Below, piece by piece: positions 32,247 to 40,970 of a stretch of DNA of 64,000 nucleotides. Source of the stretch: an uncultured Rhodopila sp. (lineage in GTDB: Bacteria; Pseudomonadota; Alphaproteobacteria; Acetobacterales; Acetobacteraceae); assembly GCF_903944925.1 (NCBI RefSeq), contig NZ_CAJATU010000063.1:124001-188000 (forward strand), read 5' to 3'. The position numbers and the translations under genes are program-made. The stretch's first letter is position 1; each line of letters opens with the position of its first letter. The notes below the pieces were generated by a model. It was given only the letters and a program-made list of their open reading frames with translations. It ran no database searches and was not told where the DNA came from.

Positions 32247-33946
32247 TGCTGGCCCACCGAGAGCGTGTTGTTCCAGCTCCAGTAGATGATCAGCCCGGCC
32301 GGGAAGTTCGCCATCATGAAGGTAAAGATTATCGGCATGAAGGTGAACAGCCGTGCCTGCACCGGATCGGGCGGCGGCGGGTTCATCTTCTGCTGCAGGA
32401 ACATGGTGATGCCCATGATCAGCGGCCAGGCGCCGAGATGCAGCAGCGGTAGAATGAGCGCCGGGTTGAACGGGATCAGCCCGAACAGGTTGAACACGTT
32501 GGTCGGGTCCACCTGCGACAGGTCGTGAATCCAACCGAAGAACGGTGCCTGGCGCATCTCGATGGTGACAAAGATCACCTTATACAGTGAAAAGAACACC
32601 GGGATCTGCACCAGCATCGGCAGGCAACCCGAGGCCGGGTTGACCTTTTCCGCTTTGTACAGCCCCATCATCTCGGCCTGCATCTTCTGCGGGTCGTCCT
32701 TGAACCGCTCCCGGATCGCCGTCATCCGCGGCGCCAGCAGCTTCATCTTGCTCATGGAGCGATAGGAGTAGTTCGCCAGCGGGAAGAACAGCAGCTTCAC
32801 CAGCACGGTGAACACCAGGATGGCGACGCCGAAATTGCCGAACAGGGCGTTGAGGTAATCCAGCGCGAAAAATATCGGCTTGGTCAGGAAGTAGAACCAG
32901 CCGAAATCGACCGCCTTGTCGAAGCTCGGGATATGGTACTGGCTCTGGTAGTGGTCGAGCAGGGTGACGATCTTGGCGCCGGCAAAGGCGTGCGTCGTCG
33001 TCGACGCTTCGCCGCCGGCGGGCGCGGTCAGCGGATCGGCGGTGACGTAATCCACCTGGTAATGGTCGCCATGGTCGTCGATGTGGCGGAAATTGACTTT
33101 GGAAGACACATCCTGGTCGGGGACCAGCGCGGCCAGCCAGTATTTGTCGGTGATTCCGGCCCAGCCGCCCGTCGCGGTCGCGTCATAGGCGAGGCCGTCG
33201 TGCTTGTCGCCTTCGCTCTTGGCCTTGTCGTACGTGGTTTCCTGCAACGTGCCATCGACGACACCGAGCAGCCCCTCGAACAGCACATAATAGCCCGATA
33301 CGGCCGGTTTGTAGTCGCGGCGGATGCGCGACCAGGGGAACAGACTGACCGGCTCGGCGGTGGCGTTCTTCACCGTCTGGCGGACGCTGAACATGTAATT
33401 GTCGTCAACCGACAACTCAATCTTGAAGGTCAGGCCGGCGCCATTGTCCCAGGACAGCGTCACCGGCGTTGTCGGCGTCAGCGTCTCGGCCGAGGCGGCC
33501 CAAACGGTGTCGTTGTCCGGCACCTTGATGGTTGATCCGGGGGGCGCCGTCCACCCGTACTGAATATAATAGGGATGATCGTCCGACCGCGGCTCCAGCA
33601 GCCGCACCAGCGGCGACGTGGGCGCGATCTGCTCGCGGTAGTCCTTCAGGACGAGGTCATCCAGCCGCGCGCCCAGCAGGCTGATCGAGCCCTGCACGCG
33701 CGGCGCATCGATTTTTACCCGCGGCACCGTCTTAGGCACGGCGGTATTGGCGGTCGAGGGGATCGCGGCGCCGCTTCCGGCCGGCGCGGCGGGTGAGCCT
33801 TCCTGCGGCGTTGCGCCGGGAAGCTGGGACTCCGCGACATGCGCGACCGGGGCCGGTTTCGGCAAATGCGGCACCACCAGCCACTGGAAGCCCAGCAAGA
33901 TCGCCAGCGATACCGCGATCGCCAGGAAGAGCCGTTTCTGGTCCAT
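32192..33946 (-). CDS. yidC: Membrane protein insertase YidC
   Basis: A 584-residue inner-membrane insertase. MDQKRLFLAIAVSLAILLGF is the N-terminal anchor. Residues 60-350 are the periplasmic beta-domain. The conserved five-helix insertase core follows: FLTKPIFFALDYLNALFGNF, NYSYRSMSKMKLLAPRMTAI, RERFKDDPQKMQAEMMGLYK, GCLPMLVQIPVFFSLYKVIF and NFPAGLIIYWSWNNTLSVGQ. It inserts membrane proteins with or without SecYEG. Its ATG overlaps the yidD stop (TAATG). Confidence 0.96.
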   Translation of the reverse strand: MDQKRLFLAIAVSLAILLGFQWLVVPHLPKPAPVAHVAESQLPGATPQEGSPAAPAGSGAAIPSTANTAVPKTVPRVKIDAPRVQGSISLLGARLDDLVLKDYREQIAPTSPLVRLLEPRSDDHPYYIQYGWTAPPGSTIKVPDNDTVWAASAETLTPTTPVTLSWDNGAGLTFKIELSVDDNYMFSVRQTVKNATAEPVSLFPWSRIRRDYKPAVSGYYVLFEGLLGVVDGTLQETTYDKAKSEGDKHDGLAYDATATGGWAGITDKYWLAALVPDQDVSSKVNFRHIDDHGDHYQVDYVTADPLTAPAGGEASTTTHAFAGAKIVTLLDHYQSQYHIPSFDKAVDFGWFYFLTKPIFFALDYLNALFGNFGVAILVFTVLVKLLFFPLANYSYRSMSKMKLLAPRMTAIRERFKDDPQKMQAEMMGLYKAEKVNPASGCLPMLVQIPVFFSLYKVIFVTIEMRQAPFFGWIHDLSQVDPTNVFNLFGLIPFNPALILPLLHLGAWPLIMGITMFLQQKMNPPPPDPVQARLFTFMPIIFTFMMANFPAGLIIYWSWNNTLSVGQQWLIQRRTHLSKPSLART

Positions 33947-34188
33947 TAATGCCCCATCTGCCGGTCGGTCCCGGGGACGGGATCGACTCCACCTTCATGC
34001 CACGGGTTGCAGCGCAAGATGCGCTTCGCCGTCAAAGCCGAGCCGCGCAGCGCCCCGTGCAGGCGCAACGCGTCCACCGCATATTCGCTGCAGCTTGGCC
34101 AGAACCGGCAGTTTGCACCGATCACCGGGCGCAGCGTCCATTGATAGACACGGACCGCCGCGATGCCGGCATGCGCCGCCGGACTCAT
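33946..34188 (-). CDS. yidD: Membrane protein insertion efficiency factor YidD
   Basis: An 80-residue member of the YidD (DUF37) family. It has the typical VYQWTLRPVIGANCRFWPSC, SEYAVDALRLHGALRG and RILRCNPWHEGGVDPVP, with three conserved Cys. It supports YidC-dependent insertion. It lies between rnpA (10-base gap) and yidC (1-base overlap) in the standard alphaproteobacterial order. Confidence 0.95.
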   Translation of the reverse strand: MSPAAHAGIAAVRVYQWTLRPVIGANCRFWPSCSEYAVDALRLHGALRGSALTAKRILRCNPWHEGGVDPVPGTDRQMGH

Positions 34189-34198
34189 GCTGCCCGCC

Positions 34199-34564
34199 TC
34201 ATGATACGCCGATCTTGGCCAGCGCGCGCCGTATGTCCGATTGCAAAGTGATGAAATTCCGTTTGCGGGTGCTGTCCCGCCCGATAAGCACCAGATCGAC
34301 CCCCGCCAAGGGCTGCTCGTTCAACACCAGGCGAACGGCTTCCTTCAGCCGCCGCCGCGTGCGGTTGCGCACCACGGCGTTGCCGACTTTCTTCGTCACC
34401 GTGAAGCCGAGCCGGGCAGGGAGGTCGTCCGGACGGCCGAGCGCCTGCAGCACGACTCCGCCGACAGCGGCTTTGCGGCCGGACGCTGCGGTGCGCAGGA
34501 ACTCGGGCCGCCGCTTCAGGCGCCCCGGCTTGCCGGGTTGGAGCTTACAGGGTTGGGCTGGCAT
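34199..34564 (-). CDS. rnpA: Ribonuclease P protein component
   Basis: A 121-residue RnpA, the protein cofactor of the tRNA 5'-processing ribozyme. The RNA-binding RNR motif is in [35 protein letters not shown] is the N-terminal block, and [15 protein letters not shown] precedes the motif. It follows rpmH by 29 bases in the conserved operon. Confidence 0.95.
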   Translation of the reverse strand: MPAQPCKLQPGKPGRLKRRPEFLRTAASGRKAAVGGVVLQALGRPDDLPARLGFTVTKKVGNAVVRNRTRRRLKEAVRLVLNEQPLAGVDLVLIGRDSTRKRNFITLQSDIRRALAKIGVS

Positions 34565-34593
34565 GGATGGAACACCAGCGTCCGATGACCGGC

Positions 34594-34728
34594 TCAGGCG
34601 GAGAGGCGCTTGCGGCCCTTGGCGCGGCGGTTGGCCAGAACCTTGCGGCCGCCGACGGTCTCCATGCGGGCGCGGAATCCGTGCCGATGCTTGCGGACCA
34701 GCTTCGAGGGTTGATAGGTGCGCTTCAC
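34594..34728 (-). CDS. rpmH: 50S ribosomal protein L34
   Basis: A 44-residue L34: [20 protein letters not shown], then [17 protein letters not shown] at the end. The start is a GTG behind GGAGAG; longer frames upstream are not part of the protein because L34 invariably begins with the KRTYQPS block. First gene of the rpmH-rnpA-yidD-yidC-engB cluster. Confidence 0.96.
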   Translation of the reverse strand: MKRTYQPSKLVRKHRHGFRARMETVGGRKVLANRRAKGRKRLSA

Positions 34729-34890
34729 GTCTACTCTCCGAAAACCAAATGGCGGGGGCCTTGCGGCCTGTGCCCTTGCAAGCATGCCGGCGGGTGCGCC
34801 TCAGTCAGCGACCCGTCGGGAAGGGGCGGCTTATAGGGTCGCCGCATCCGCCCGTCAATCTTTGCGGTTGCAGCGTTGCGGAGACAACGG

Positions 34891-35250
34891 TCAGCGGATC
34901 ATCCGTCCCGTCCGGCCGCTCACCTCCACCTGGCGCTCCGCGGCGATGAAACGGGTTTCCCGCTCGGCCTGGCCCGGTTTCGACCGGTCCGCCCAGAACT
35001 CGCCCACATTGCAGGTGGCGCACATCGCCAGGTTTCGCCGCGCCCGTTTCAGATGGACCGACCGGAATTTGGCGGCGAGCGGCCCGTTGAAGATCTCCAG
35101 CATCGACTGCTTCCCGACATTGCCGAATTCATGCACCGCCGCGTGGTCGAGGCAGCAGGCGGGCACGGTGCCCGCCGATACCCGGTTTATCGCCGGATTG
35201 TCCGGGCGCGTGCTTCTGTTGCATCTCAGATATTTGAACGAGACCGCCAT
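34891..35250 (-). pseudogene. SPASM-domain fragment of a radical SAM protein
   Basis: The 119-residue frame carries one recognisable part: GTVPACCLDHAAVHEFGNVG, KQSMLEIFNGPLAAKFRS and LAMCATCNVGEFW. This is a SPASM auxiliary-cluster domain, which follows the radical SAM barrel in complete enzymes. The barrel with its CxxxCxxC motif is absent, and the start MAVSFKYLRCN has no match to the family. It is best read as the 3' remnant of a larger gene in the accessory segment next to rpmH. Confidence 0.55.
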
Positions 35251-35440
35251 TGATTCGCTTATGCCGAAAAGGCGGCGTGAACTATAGATTCAGCCTTCGG
35301 AACAATGACGCTCGAAGACCGCGAAAGGACGGGTGCGGAGCGAGGCACGGCTTGTGACCGGGCGGTCGTCCCCGGCTGCGCCATGTCGTTCTGCCGCCAA
35401 TAGCTGAATGAAACCTCACTAGGAATGAAACAGGCAATCC

Positions 35441-36121
35441 ATGTCGTTTTCTGATGCCCCTGGTCCGCTGCTTTCCGTCCACGTCCCGAAAGCGGCCGGA
35501 ACGTCTTTTCTGTCGGCATTGCACGACGCCTTTGGCCCCGAAAACGTGCTCAAGGAATACGCAGACGATCCGGTGGACCCGAGCAGTCCCATCTGGGCCT
35601 ATCCCGATTGGTTTCGCCGCAACCGGCCGCGCACGCTCGGTGGGTTCAAGGTGGTGCACGGGCACTTCTCGATCCAGAAATTCGATCTGATACCATCGGC
35701 GATCAGGGTCGTGATGCTGCGGGAGCCGGTCGAAAACCTTGTTTCGATTTACTGCTTCTGGAAGACCTCTTTTGAAACGCCGATGCGCAGCCATGCGCTG
35801 TATGAACTGGCCAAGCGGGAGCGCCTGTCGCTGCTCGAGCTCGCTGAAATACCCAGGCTGCGGCGTCTGATGTCGGAAACCTTTCTCGGCGGCTTCGACA
35901 TGACCCGGTTTGATGTCATCGGTGCGCACGAGCGCAGGACGGAATTCATCAGCGCCGTGTCGGCGGCTGTCGGGATACCGTTGGCCGCGTCGCATCGGGA
36001 GAATGTCACCGCAGCGTTGGCGGAACGCGACGACCTGATGTCGGACGGCAAGCTCATGGCCCAGCTCCGCTTCCTGCTGCAGGACGACATTCGCTTCTAC
36101 GAAACATACGCCCGGTGTTGA
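35441..36121 (+). CDS. Sulfotransferase-like protein
   Basis: A 226-residue protein. LSVHVPKAAGTSFLSALHDA is the 5'-phosphosulfate loop of sulfotransferases (PKxxGTS). Then follow GGFKVVHGHFSIQKFDL and RVVMLREPVENLVSIYCFW, where RxPxxxxxS corresponds to the 3'-phosphate site. It is cytoplasmic, with no signal. The 3' third is duplicated at 37.37-37.65 kb. Substrate unknown; carbohydrate or lipid decoration is possible. ATG lies about 13 bases after AGGAA. Confidence 0.8.
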   Translation: MSFSDAPGPLLSVHVPKAAGTSFLSALHDAFGPENVLKEYADDPVDPSSPIWAYPDWFRRNRPRTLGGFKVVHGHFSIQKFDLIPSAIRVVMLREPVENLVSIYCFWKTSFETPMRSHALYELAKRERLSLLELAEIPRLRRLMSETFLGGFDMTRFDVIGAHERRTEFISAVSAAVGIPLAASHRENVTAALAERDDLMSDGKLMAQLRFLLQDDIRFYETYARC

Positions 36122-36142
36122 GAACCACCGAACGATGACCTG

Positions 36143-36916
36143 TCAAACACACTTCGGGTCATTCGCTGTGCACAGTTCGCAAAACAATCTGCTGGCGAAG
36201 CTGTAGAGGGCGAGGTCGAGCTGATTGGCCTCGCAGAGCCTGCCGAACAGCACCGGTCCGAGTTCATCGCGTGCGCTCGCTATTGCGTCCGCTTCCGTGG
36301 CAAGGCTGTTCGGTGAAACGTTCTCCCGGACAAAACTCAGGCGAAGCTCCGGGAAGAAAGGCGCATAGCGGGCTTGGAACAAGCTGCAGGAAGCCGCGAA
36401 CTGCCTGACCAAACCGAAAGCCGGCCACGAGCTGAGTATCGTCTGGACTTGCGCCAGGTCGTCGCATGTCGGGGTGGCGAGCTGGATGTCGCTCTGCCGA
36501 AAAGTGGCGTCCGACAGGTGGATGACCTGGTAATCGCGAATCACGACGCCCGCACCGGGCGTATCAAGCGCCCAAGTCACGAAGTCGGCAAAGCTGGACT
36601 GTGCTGCGGCGTGATCCTGTTGCGAGGGGTCCCGTCGAAGGTGTTCGTAGATCGAACGGGCGCGATCAATCGGATGACGAAGCAAAACAATGGGGAAACA
36701 GTCCTGCCGTGGCAATGGCGGCCTTGCCAGGTGCGACGAGACCGCCCGCACGCTCGGCTCGGACGCCAGAAACGCGCGCAGCCGATCGGCGTCTACCGCG
36801 TCCTCGGCATGCAATCCCTCGAAAACACGCCAACCGGGGCCAAAAGATTCGGCCAGCAGGCGATCGATGCTGGAGCCACCGTTCTTGAAGATGTGGTAGT
36901 GTATCAGTGTAGGCAT
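36143..36916 (-). CDS. Second sulfotransferase-like protein
   Basis: A 257-residue protein starting MPTLIHYHIFKNGGSSIDRL, a variant of the phosphosulfate loop with KNGGSS. FPIVLLRHPIDRARSIYEHL is the 3'-phosphate motif RHPxxRxxS. The C-terminal half (FFPELRLSFVRENVSPNSLA) is typical of the sulfotransferase family 2 group. It converges on the 35441 gene with a 21-base gap. The longer open frame upstream runs antisense to the duplicated fragment and is not part of it. Confidence 0.75.
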   Translation of the reverse strand: MPTLIHYHIFKNGGSSIDRLLAESFGPGWRVFEGLHAEDAVDADRLRAFLASEPSVRAVSSHLARPPLPRQDCFPIVLLRHPIDRARSIYEHLRRDPSQQDHAAAQSSFADFVTWALDTPGAGVVIRDYQVIHLSDATFRQSDIQLATPTCDDLAQVQTILSSWPAFGLVRQFAASCSLFQARYAPFFPELRLSFVRENVSPNSLATEADAIASARDELGPVLFGRLCEANQLDLALYSFASRLFCELCTANDPKCV

Positions 36917-37189
36917 CTGTTTCTGGCAACCCCAATCTGCTCGCGTTGGTCTGTGATTGTGTGCGGAAGGACCTGTTAGCGGCACGCATCGATTCGATGA
37001 TAGCCCGTCAACGCGAAAATCTCCGATCAGGCCGCCCGGCGTGCGGGACGCTGTGGGGTCATCGTGTCGCCATTGCCGCGGTCTCCAATTTCCGCTCCGC
37101 CACGCTGCATTGCGAGTCGCGTTCCATGATCGCCGTCCTCCTGTTGCGATGGGATGACACCCGGTCCAAGCTACGTCTACGCTGAGATT

Positions 37190-37363
37190 CGTCCGCGACG
37201 ATGCGGTGACCGCGGCGGTGATGGCGGAAATCGGCGTGTTCCGGGCCCGCAACAGCGAGGAATGCTGGACATCGCGCACACCGCGACGCGGAAGATCTAT
37301 CCGGTGCGGAACACGCTGGGGGTGATCACCGTCTTCGGCGGGGCCGGGGTGCTGATCAGCGAT
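37190..37363 (+). pseudogene. Remnant of an ADP-forming acyl-CoA synthetase (CoA-ligase domain), frameshifted
   Basis: One frame gives FVRDDAVTAAVMAEIGVFRA up to NSEE; one base out of phase follows MLDIAHTATRKIYPVRNTLG and VITVFGGAGVLISD. Joined, this is the end of the CoA-ligase domain of acetate-CoA ligase-type enzymes, including the conserved VxTxxGGxGVLxxD. Nothing of the rest of that 700-residue enzyme is present. The second part is in frame with the sulfotransferase fragment that follows, so a chimeric reading frame results. Confidence 0.6.
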
Positions 37364-37654
37364 ACCCTCGATCTCGCTGAAATGCCACGGCTGCGGCGCC
37401 TGATGTCCGAAACCTATTTCGGCGGTTTCGACATGAGCAGGTTCGATATCGTCGGCTCGCATGAACGCAGGCCGCAATTCATCAACGCAGTGTCGACGGC
37501 TATTGGTATGCCGTTGCCTGCCTCGCACCGGGAGAATGTCACGGCGCCTATGGCGGAGCGCGACGAATTGATGTCCGACCGCAAGACCATCGCTCAACTC
37601 CGGTTCCTCCTGCAGGACGACATTCGGTTCTATGAGACCTATGCACGGTGTTGA
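37364..37654 (+). pseudogene. Duplicated 3' end of the sulfotransferase-like gene
   Basis: From about 37366 the DNA repeats 35833-36121 with clear divergence but the same frame and the same stop (RFLLQDDIRFYETYARC). Encoded blocks are RLRRLMSETYFGGFDMSRFD, GSHERRPQFINAVSTA and SHRENVTAPMAERDELMSD. The phosphosulfate-binding N-terminus is missing, so it cannot work as a sulfotransferase. Base changes are mostly silent, which suggests the full gene was once functional in duplicate. Confidence 0.75.
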
Positions 37655-39661
37655 CTAAGCGACAGTCCCGGCCATCGCCATCCGTTGCGCATGGTCCAGT
37701 TTTTCGATCAGCCCGGCGACCTCTTCGGCGGGAACCGGACGGCTGAACAGATAGCCCTGACCCTCGTCGCAGGTGGCCGCGGTCGCGCGCCTGGCCTGGT
37801 CCTCCGTCTCGATCCCTTCGGCAAGCGTGCGGATGCCGAGGACGGTGCCAAGGCTGACAACGGCGCGAATGATCGCCTCCGCCTCGGTCGCGGCGCCGAG
37901 GTTTCTGACGAAGGACCGGTCCACCTTGATCCTGTCGACCGGGAACTTTTGCAGATAGCTCAGCGAGGAATAGCCGGTGCCGAAATCGTCGAGCGAGACA
38001 TGCACGCCGAGCCCGCGCAGGCGCGCCAGGGCGCTCAGAGCCGTCTCGGTGTCCGTCAGCATCACGCGTTCGGTGATTTCGAGTTCCAGCCGATCGGCGG
38101 CGAGCCCGGCACTATCCAGCGCCGCCTCGACGTCCGCGACGAAGTGGGGCGCCTGCAGCTGCTGTGAGGCGATATTCACCGCCACCCTGATGTTGCGTTC
38201 CCAACCCGCGGCGTCGCGGCATGCCCGGCGGAGAATGGTTCGGCCGATTTCCACCAGAAGCCCGCATTCCTCCGCCGTCTTGATGAACGCGTCGGGCCAT
38301 AGCAGGCCACGCACCGGGTGCTGCCAACGGAGCAGGGCTTCGAACCCGACAACGCGACGGGCCTGCAGCTCCACGATCGGCTGGTAATGCACCGTGAACT
38401 CCCCGCTGTCGCTCGCACGCCGCAGATCGGCCTCGAGTTCAAGCCGCTCCTGCATCCCGAGGCTCATGGCGGGGTGATAAACCGAGGCGATACCCCGGTC
38501 CCGGCGCTTAGAGACATATAGAGCGGTGTCGGCCTGCTTCATCAGTTCGACCGGATCGCTCGCATCCGCCGGCGCCATGGCGATGCCGATACTCACCCCG
38601 ATCGAGACCATGTGGCCGTGAACCTCGAACGGGCGGGACAGCGCGTCGATGACCCGGCTGGCAAGCGATTCCGCCTGGCGGGGATGCCGGCACGGCACCA
38701 TGGCGAATGCGAACTCATCGCCGCCGAGGCGCGCCAGCATGTCGTCCCGCCGGATCGTGTCCAGCATGCGCGCGGCGACCTGGCGCAGAAGTTCGTCTCC
38801 CGCCGGATGCCCGTAGGTGTCGTTGACTTCCTTGAAGCGGTCGAGGTCGCATAGCAGCAGGGCGGCACCTTCGGCGGGGCTTCGGTTGGCCTCCGCAACC
38901 GCCGCTGCCAGCGTGTCCTGGAAAGAGGCCCGGTTTGGCAGGCCGGTCAGCATGTCGTGGTGGGCCAGATGGATGATCTTCGCCTCGGCGGCCCGCTGCT
39001 GCGTCACCGTGGCGGCGACGTCACGGCCGATCCAGGTGGCCAATCCACCGGCGACCGCCAGGGCGCCGAGCACCACCATCGCGACGTCGAAAAGATAGCG
39101 CCGGAAAGCCGAATCGATATCGCCGACATAGACGCCGGTGCCGATCAGCAGGTCCCAGGGCCGGTATTCCCGCACATAGGCCAGCTTTGGCACCGGCGCT
39201 TCGCCGGGGGCGCGCGGATACCAGTATTTCAGCGTGCCGCCGTTGCCCCGTGCCGTGGCAATGATCGACTGGACGAGCAGCCTGCCGGTGACGTCCCGCA
39301 GCGCCATCCGGTTTTCGCCCTGCAACGCCGGATCATTACCGAGGGCGATGGTGTTGCCGTCGAGGTCGTAGACGAACAGGTATTCGTCGCCATTGTAGCG
39401 CGTTGCGTAGATGAAGCTGCGGAAGCGGTCGGTCGCCTCCCCGCGGGTGAGCCGGCCGGCGGCAACTTCGGCCTGCAACAGCTTTGCCTGGGTTTCCGCC
39501 ACATCGACCACTGCCTGCAGCTTGGCGATGCGGTCGTTGATCATGCGGTCGTGGGTCAGATAGGCCGAACCGGCGAGCAGCGCGCCAACGGTGATCAAGT
39601 ACGATCCCAGGACCAGAAGCAGCACTTTCACGCTCAGGGGTCGGTTGGGCCGCGCCTTCAT
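37655..39661 (-). CDS. Membrane-bound GGDEF-EAL protein with periplasmic Cache-type sensor
   Basis: A 668-residue cyclic-di-GMP enzyme starting MKARPNRPLSVKVLLLVLGS. A membrane helix is followed by a periplasmic single-Cache domain (YNGDEYLFVYDLDGNTIALG, YWYPRAPGEAPVPKLAYVRE) and a second helix (YLFDVAMVVLGALAVAGGL). The GGDEF domain is intact, with RRDD as an I-site five residues before RLGGDEF. The EAL domain is intact too: VGFEALLRWQHPVRG, LDDFGTGYSSLSYLQKFPVD, KVDRSFV and LAEGIETEDQ. It could make or break cyclic-di-GMP, in response to a small periplasmic ligand. Its stop touches the sulfotransferase remnant. Confidence 0.93.
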   Translation of the reverse strand: MKARPNRPLSVKVLLLVLGSYLITVGALLAGSAYLTHDRMINDRIAKLQAVVDVAETQAKLLQAEVAAGRLTRGEATDRFRSFIYATRYNGDEYLFVYDLDGNTIALGNDPALQGENRMALRDVTGRLLVQSIIATARGNGGTLKYWYPRAPGEAPVPKLAYVREYRPWDLLIGTGVYVGDIDSAFRRYLFDVAMVVLGALAVAGGLATWIGRDVAATVTQQRAAEAKIIHLAHHDMLTGLPNRASFQDTLAAAVAEANRSPAEGAALLLCDLDRFKEVNDTYGHPAGDELLRQVAARMLDTIRRDDMLARLGGDEFAFAMVPCRHPRQAESLASRVIDALSRPFEVHGHMVSIGVSIGIAMAPADASDPVELMKQADTALYVSKRRDRGIASVYHPAMSLGMQERLELEADLRRASDSGEFTVHYQPIVELQARRVVGFEALLRWQHPVRGLLWPDAFIKTAEECGLLVEIGRTILRRACRDAAGWERNIRVAVNIASQQLQAPHFVADVEAALDSAGLAADRLELEITERVMLTDTETALSALARLRGLGVHVSLDDFGTGYSSLSYLQKFPVDRIKVDRSFVRNLGAATEAEAIIRAVVSLGTVLGIRTLAEGIETEDQARRATAATCDEGQGYLFSRPVPAEEVAGLIEKLDHAQRMAMAGTVA

Positions 39662-40090
39662 GGGGTCTCGCCGGATTGGAGGGGCTAGCCCCCGGGAATT
39701 GGACCGTTGTGCTACGCCGTCCGGACTCCTGCCGGCAGTCCGCTCATTGTATTCTCGCAGCACATCGCGTGCTGCGACAGGTCGGCCTCCGCAGTCAAGA
39801 CCTTTCCGCTTGCCGCGACGGTTTCGCGCTTAGCCAGACCGATGCCGCTGGTGCCGATGGGTCGCTTCCCGTGCCGGCGGCCCGGGTTTGCGGAGGCGGC
39901 GGATTGGTCCGCGGACATGCGGCAATATATTGCGGTAGGGCACAGTTAATTGGGGACAGATCCCCGGGTGGCATACCATAGTAATTCGGCAAAATAACAA
40001 ACTAATTACTACCACAATACAGTACTGCATCCTAGTGTCCGGTCGTTCGCTTCCGCCCGCGCTGTTGCTTTGTTCAAAAGGCCGACTCTG
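39662..40090. promoter_or_regulatory. AT-rich divergent intergenic region with palindromes
   Basis: No gene is seen in this 429-base gap. GCAATATATTGC at 39922-39933 is a perfect 12-bp palindrome, and GGGGA-CAGA-TCCCC lies at 39952-39965. From 39985 to 40030 the DNA is unusually AT-rich for this window. The features suit a regulated promoter for the PEP-CTERM gene at 40091 or for the GGDEF-EAL gene. Confidence 0.4.
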
Positions 40091-40678
40091 ATGAAAAGAC
40101 ACATTGCGACTACATCTGTATTTGTTCTCGCCGCCGGCCTCCTGGCTGCGTCGCCTGCGTCGGCCACCGTCAACCTGCTGGTCAACGGTAGTTTCGAGAC
40201 CGGAGACCTCAGTGGGTGGACACTGACCGGCAACAGCGGTCCCGAATTCGTCACCAACAGCTTTTATTCCTATAATGCCGAGAGCGGCCAGGATTTTCTG
40301 GTCTTTGGCCAGATCGGCTCTAACGGGGTACTGAGCCAGACTTTCTCGGATATCCCCGGCGGCACGCTGACCGTGACGGGCTTCCTGGCCGGCGACGGCT
40401 CGTCGCCGAGCGATTTCAGCGCCAGCATCAACGGACATGCGGGCTTCACCGTCAGCCCCGTCCCGAATCGGGGCTGGACCGAATTCTCCTTCACGACCAC
40501 GGCCACCGGGCTGGATACCTTGAGCCTCGCATACCGCAATGACCCGTGGTACGACACCCTCGACAATCTATCGGTCACCGAGACGGTGCGCATGCCCGTG
40601 GCGGAGCCGGGCGGTTGGGCAATACTCGGCACGGGCCTGCTCGCGATCGGCCTGTTCCGCCGCCGCCGCGCCGGGTAA
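40091..40678 (+). CDS. PEP-CTERM-type exported protein (AEP variant)
   Basis: A 195-residue protein. MKRHIATTSVFVLAAGLLAA is a signal peptide, cleaved after SASA. The body starts NLLVNGSFETGDLSGWTLTG, the opening of many PEP-CTERM proteins, and has a jelly-roll look (FLVFGQIGSNGVLSQTFSDI). The C-terminus has VAEPGGWAILG, one hydrophobic helix and the basic end FRRRRAG. In normal sorting signals the motif is VPEP; here it reads VAEP. Such proteins are processed by exosortase and sent to the surface or exopolysaccharide; no exosortase is in the window. Confidence 0.82.
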   Translation: MKRHIATTSVFVLAAGLLAASPASATVNLLVNGSFETGDLSGWTLTGNSGPEFVTNSFYSYNAESGQDFLVFGQIGSNGVLSQTFSDIPGGTLTVTGFLAGDGSSPSDFSASINGHAGFTVSPVPNRGWTEFSFTTTATGLDTLSLAYRNDPWYDTLDNLSVTETVRMPVAEPGGWAILGTGLLAIGLFRRRRAG

Positions 40679-40970
40679 CGCTGCGACCCGGGCTGACCCC
40701 GAGCCGTAGGCGCGGCGTCAGGGCGAGGCGGGAAAAGGCTTGCTGTCGGGCGTGACCCGGCGGTGGTGAACCCGATGTCGCCATTGTGCTTGAACCAAGC
40801 GCCGGAGAAAGTCATCATCCGTGTATGACGGACACGCCAAGACCCTTCGGGCGCCTGCACTGCTACCCCTGCCCGGGCCGCCAAGGCGGCGGGGTTTTGC
40901 GTTTTGAGCGGTTCCTGCGGCACCGTGCCGGCGATCCCGAGGCTGTCTTACCGCGGCGGCGGCCAACGGC

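Noticed and set aside
36917-37597. Upstream extension of the 36143 sulfotransferase frame on the minus strand
   Set aside because: It is antisense to the duplicated fragment and the conserved KNGGSS loop begins right after the ATG at 36916.
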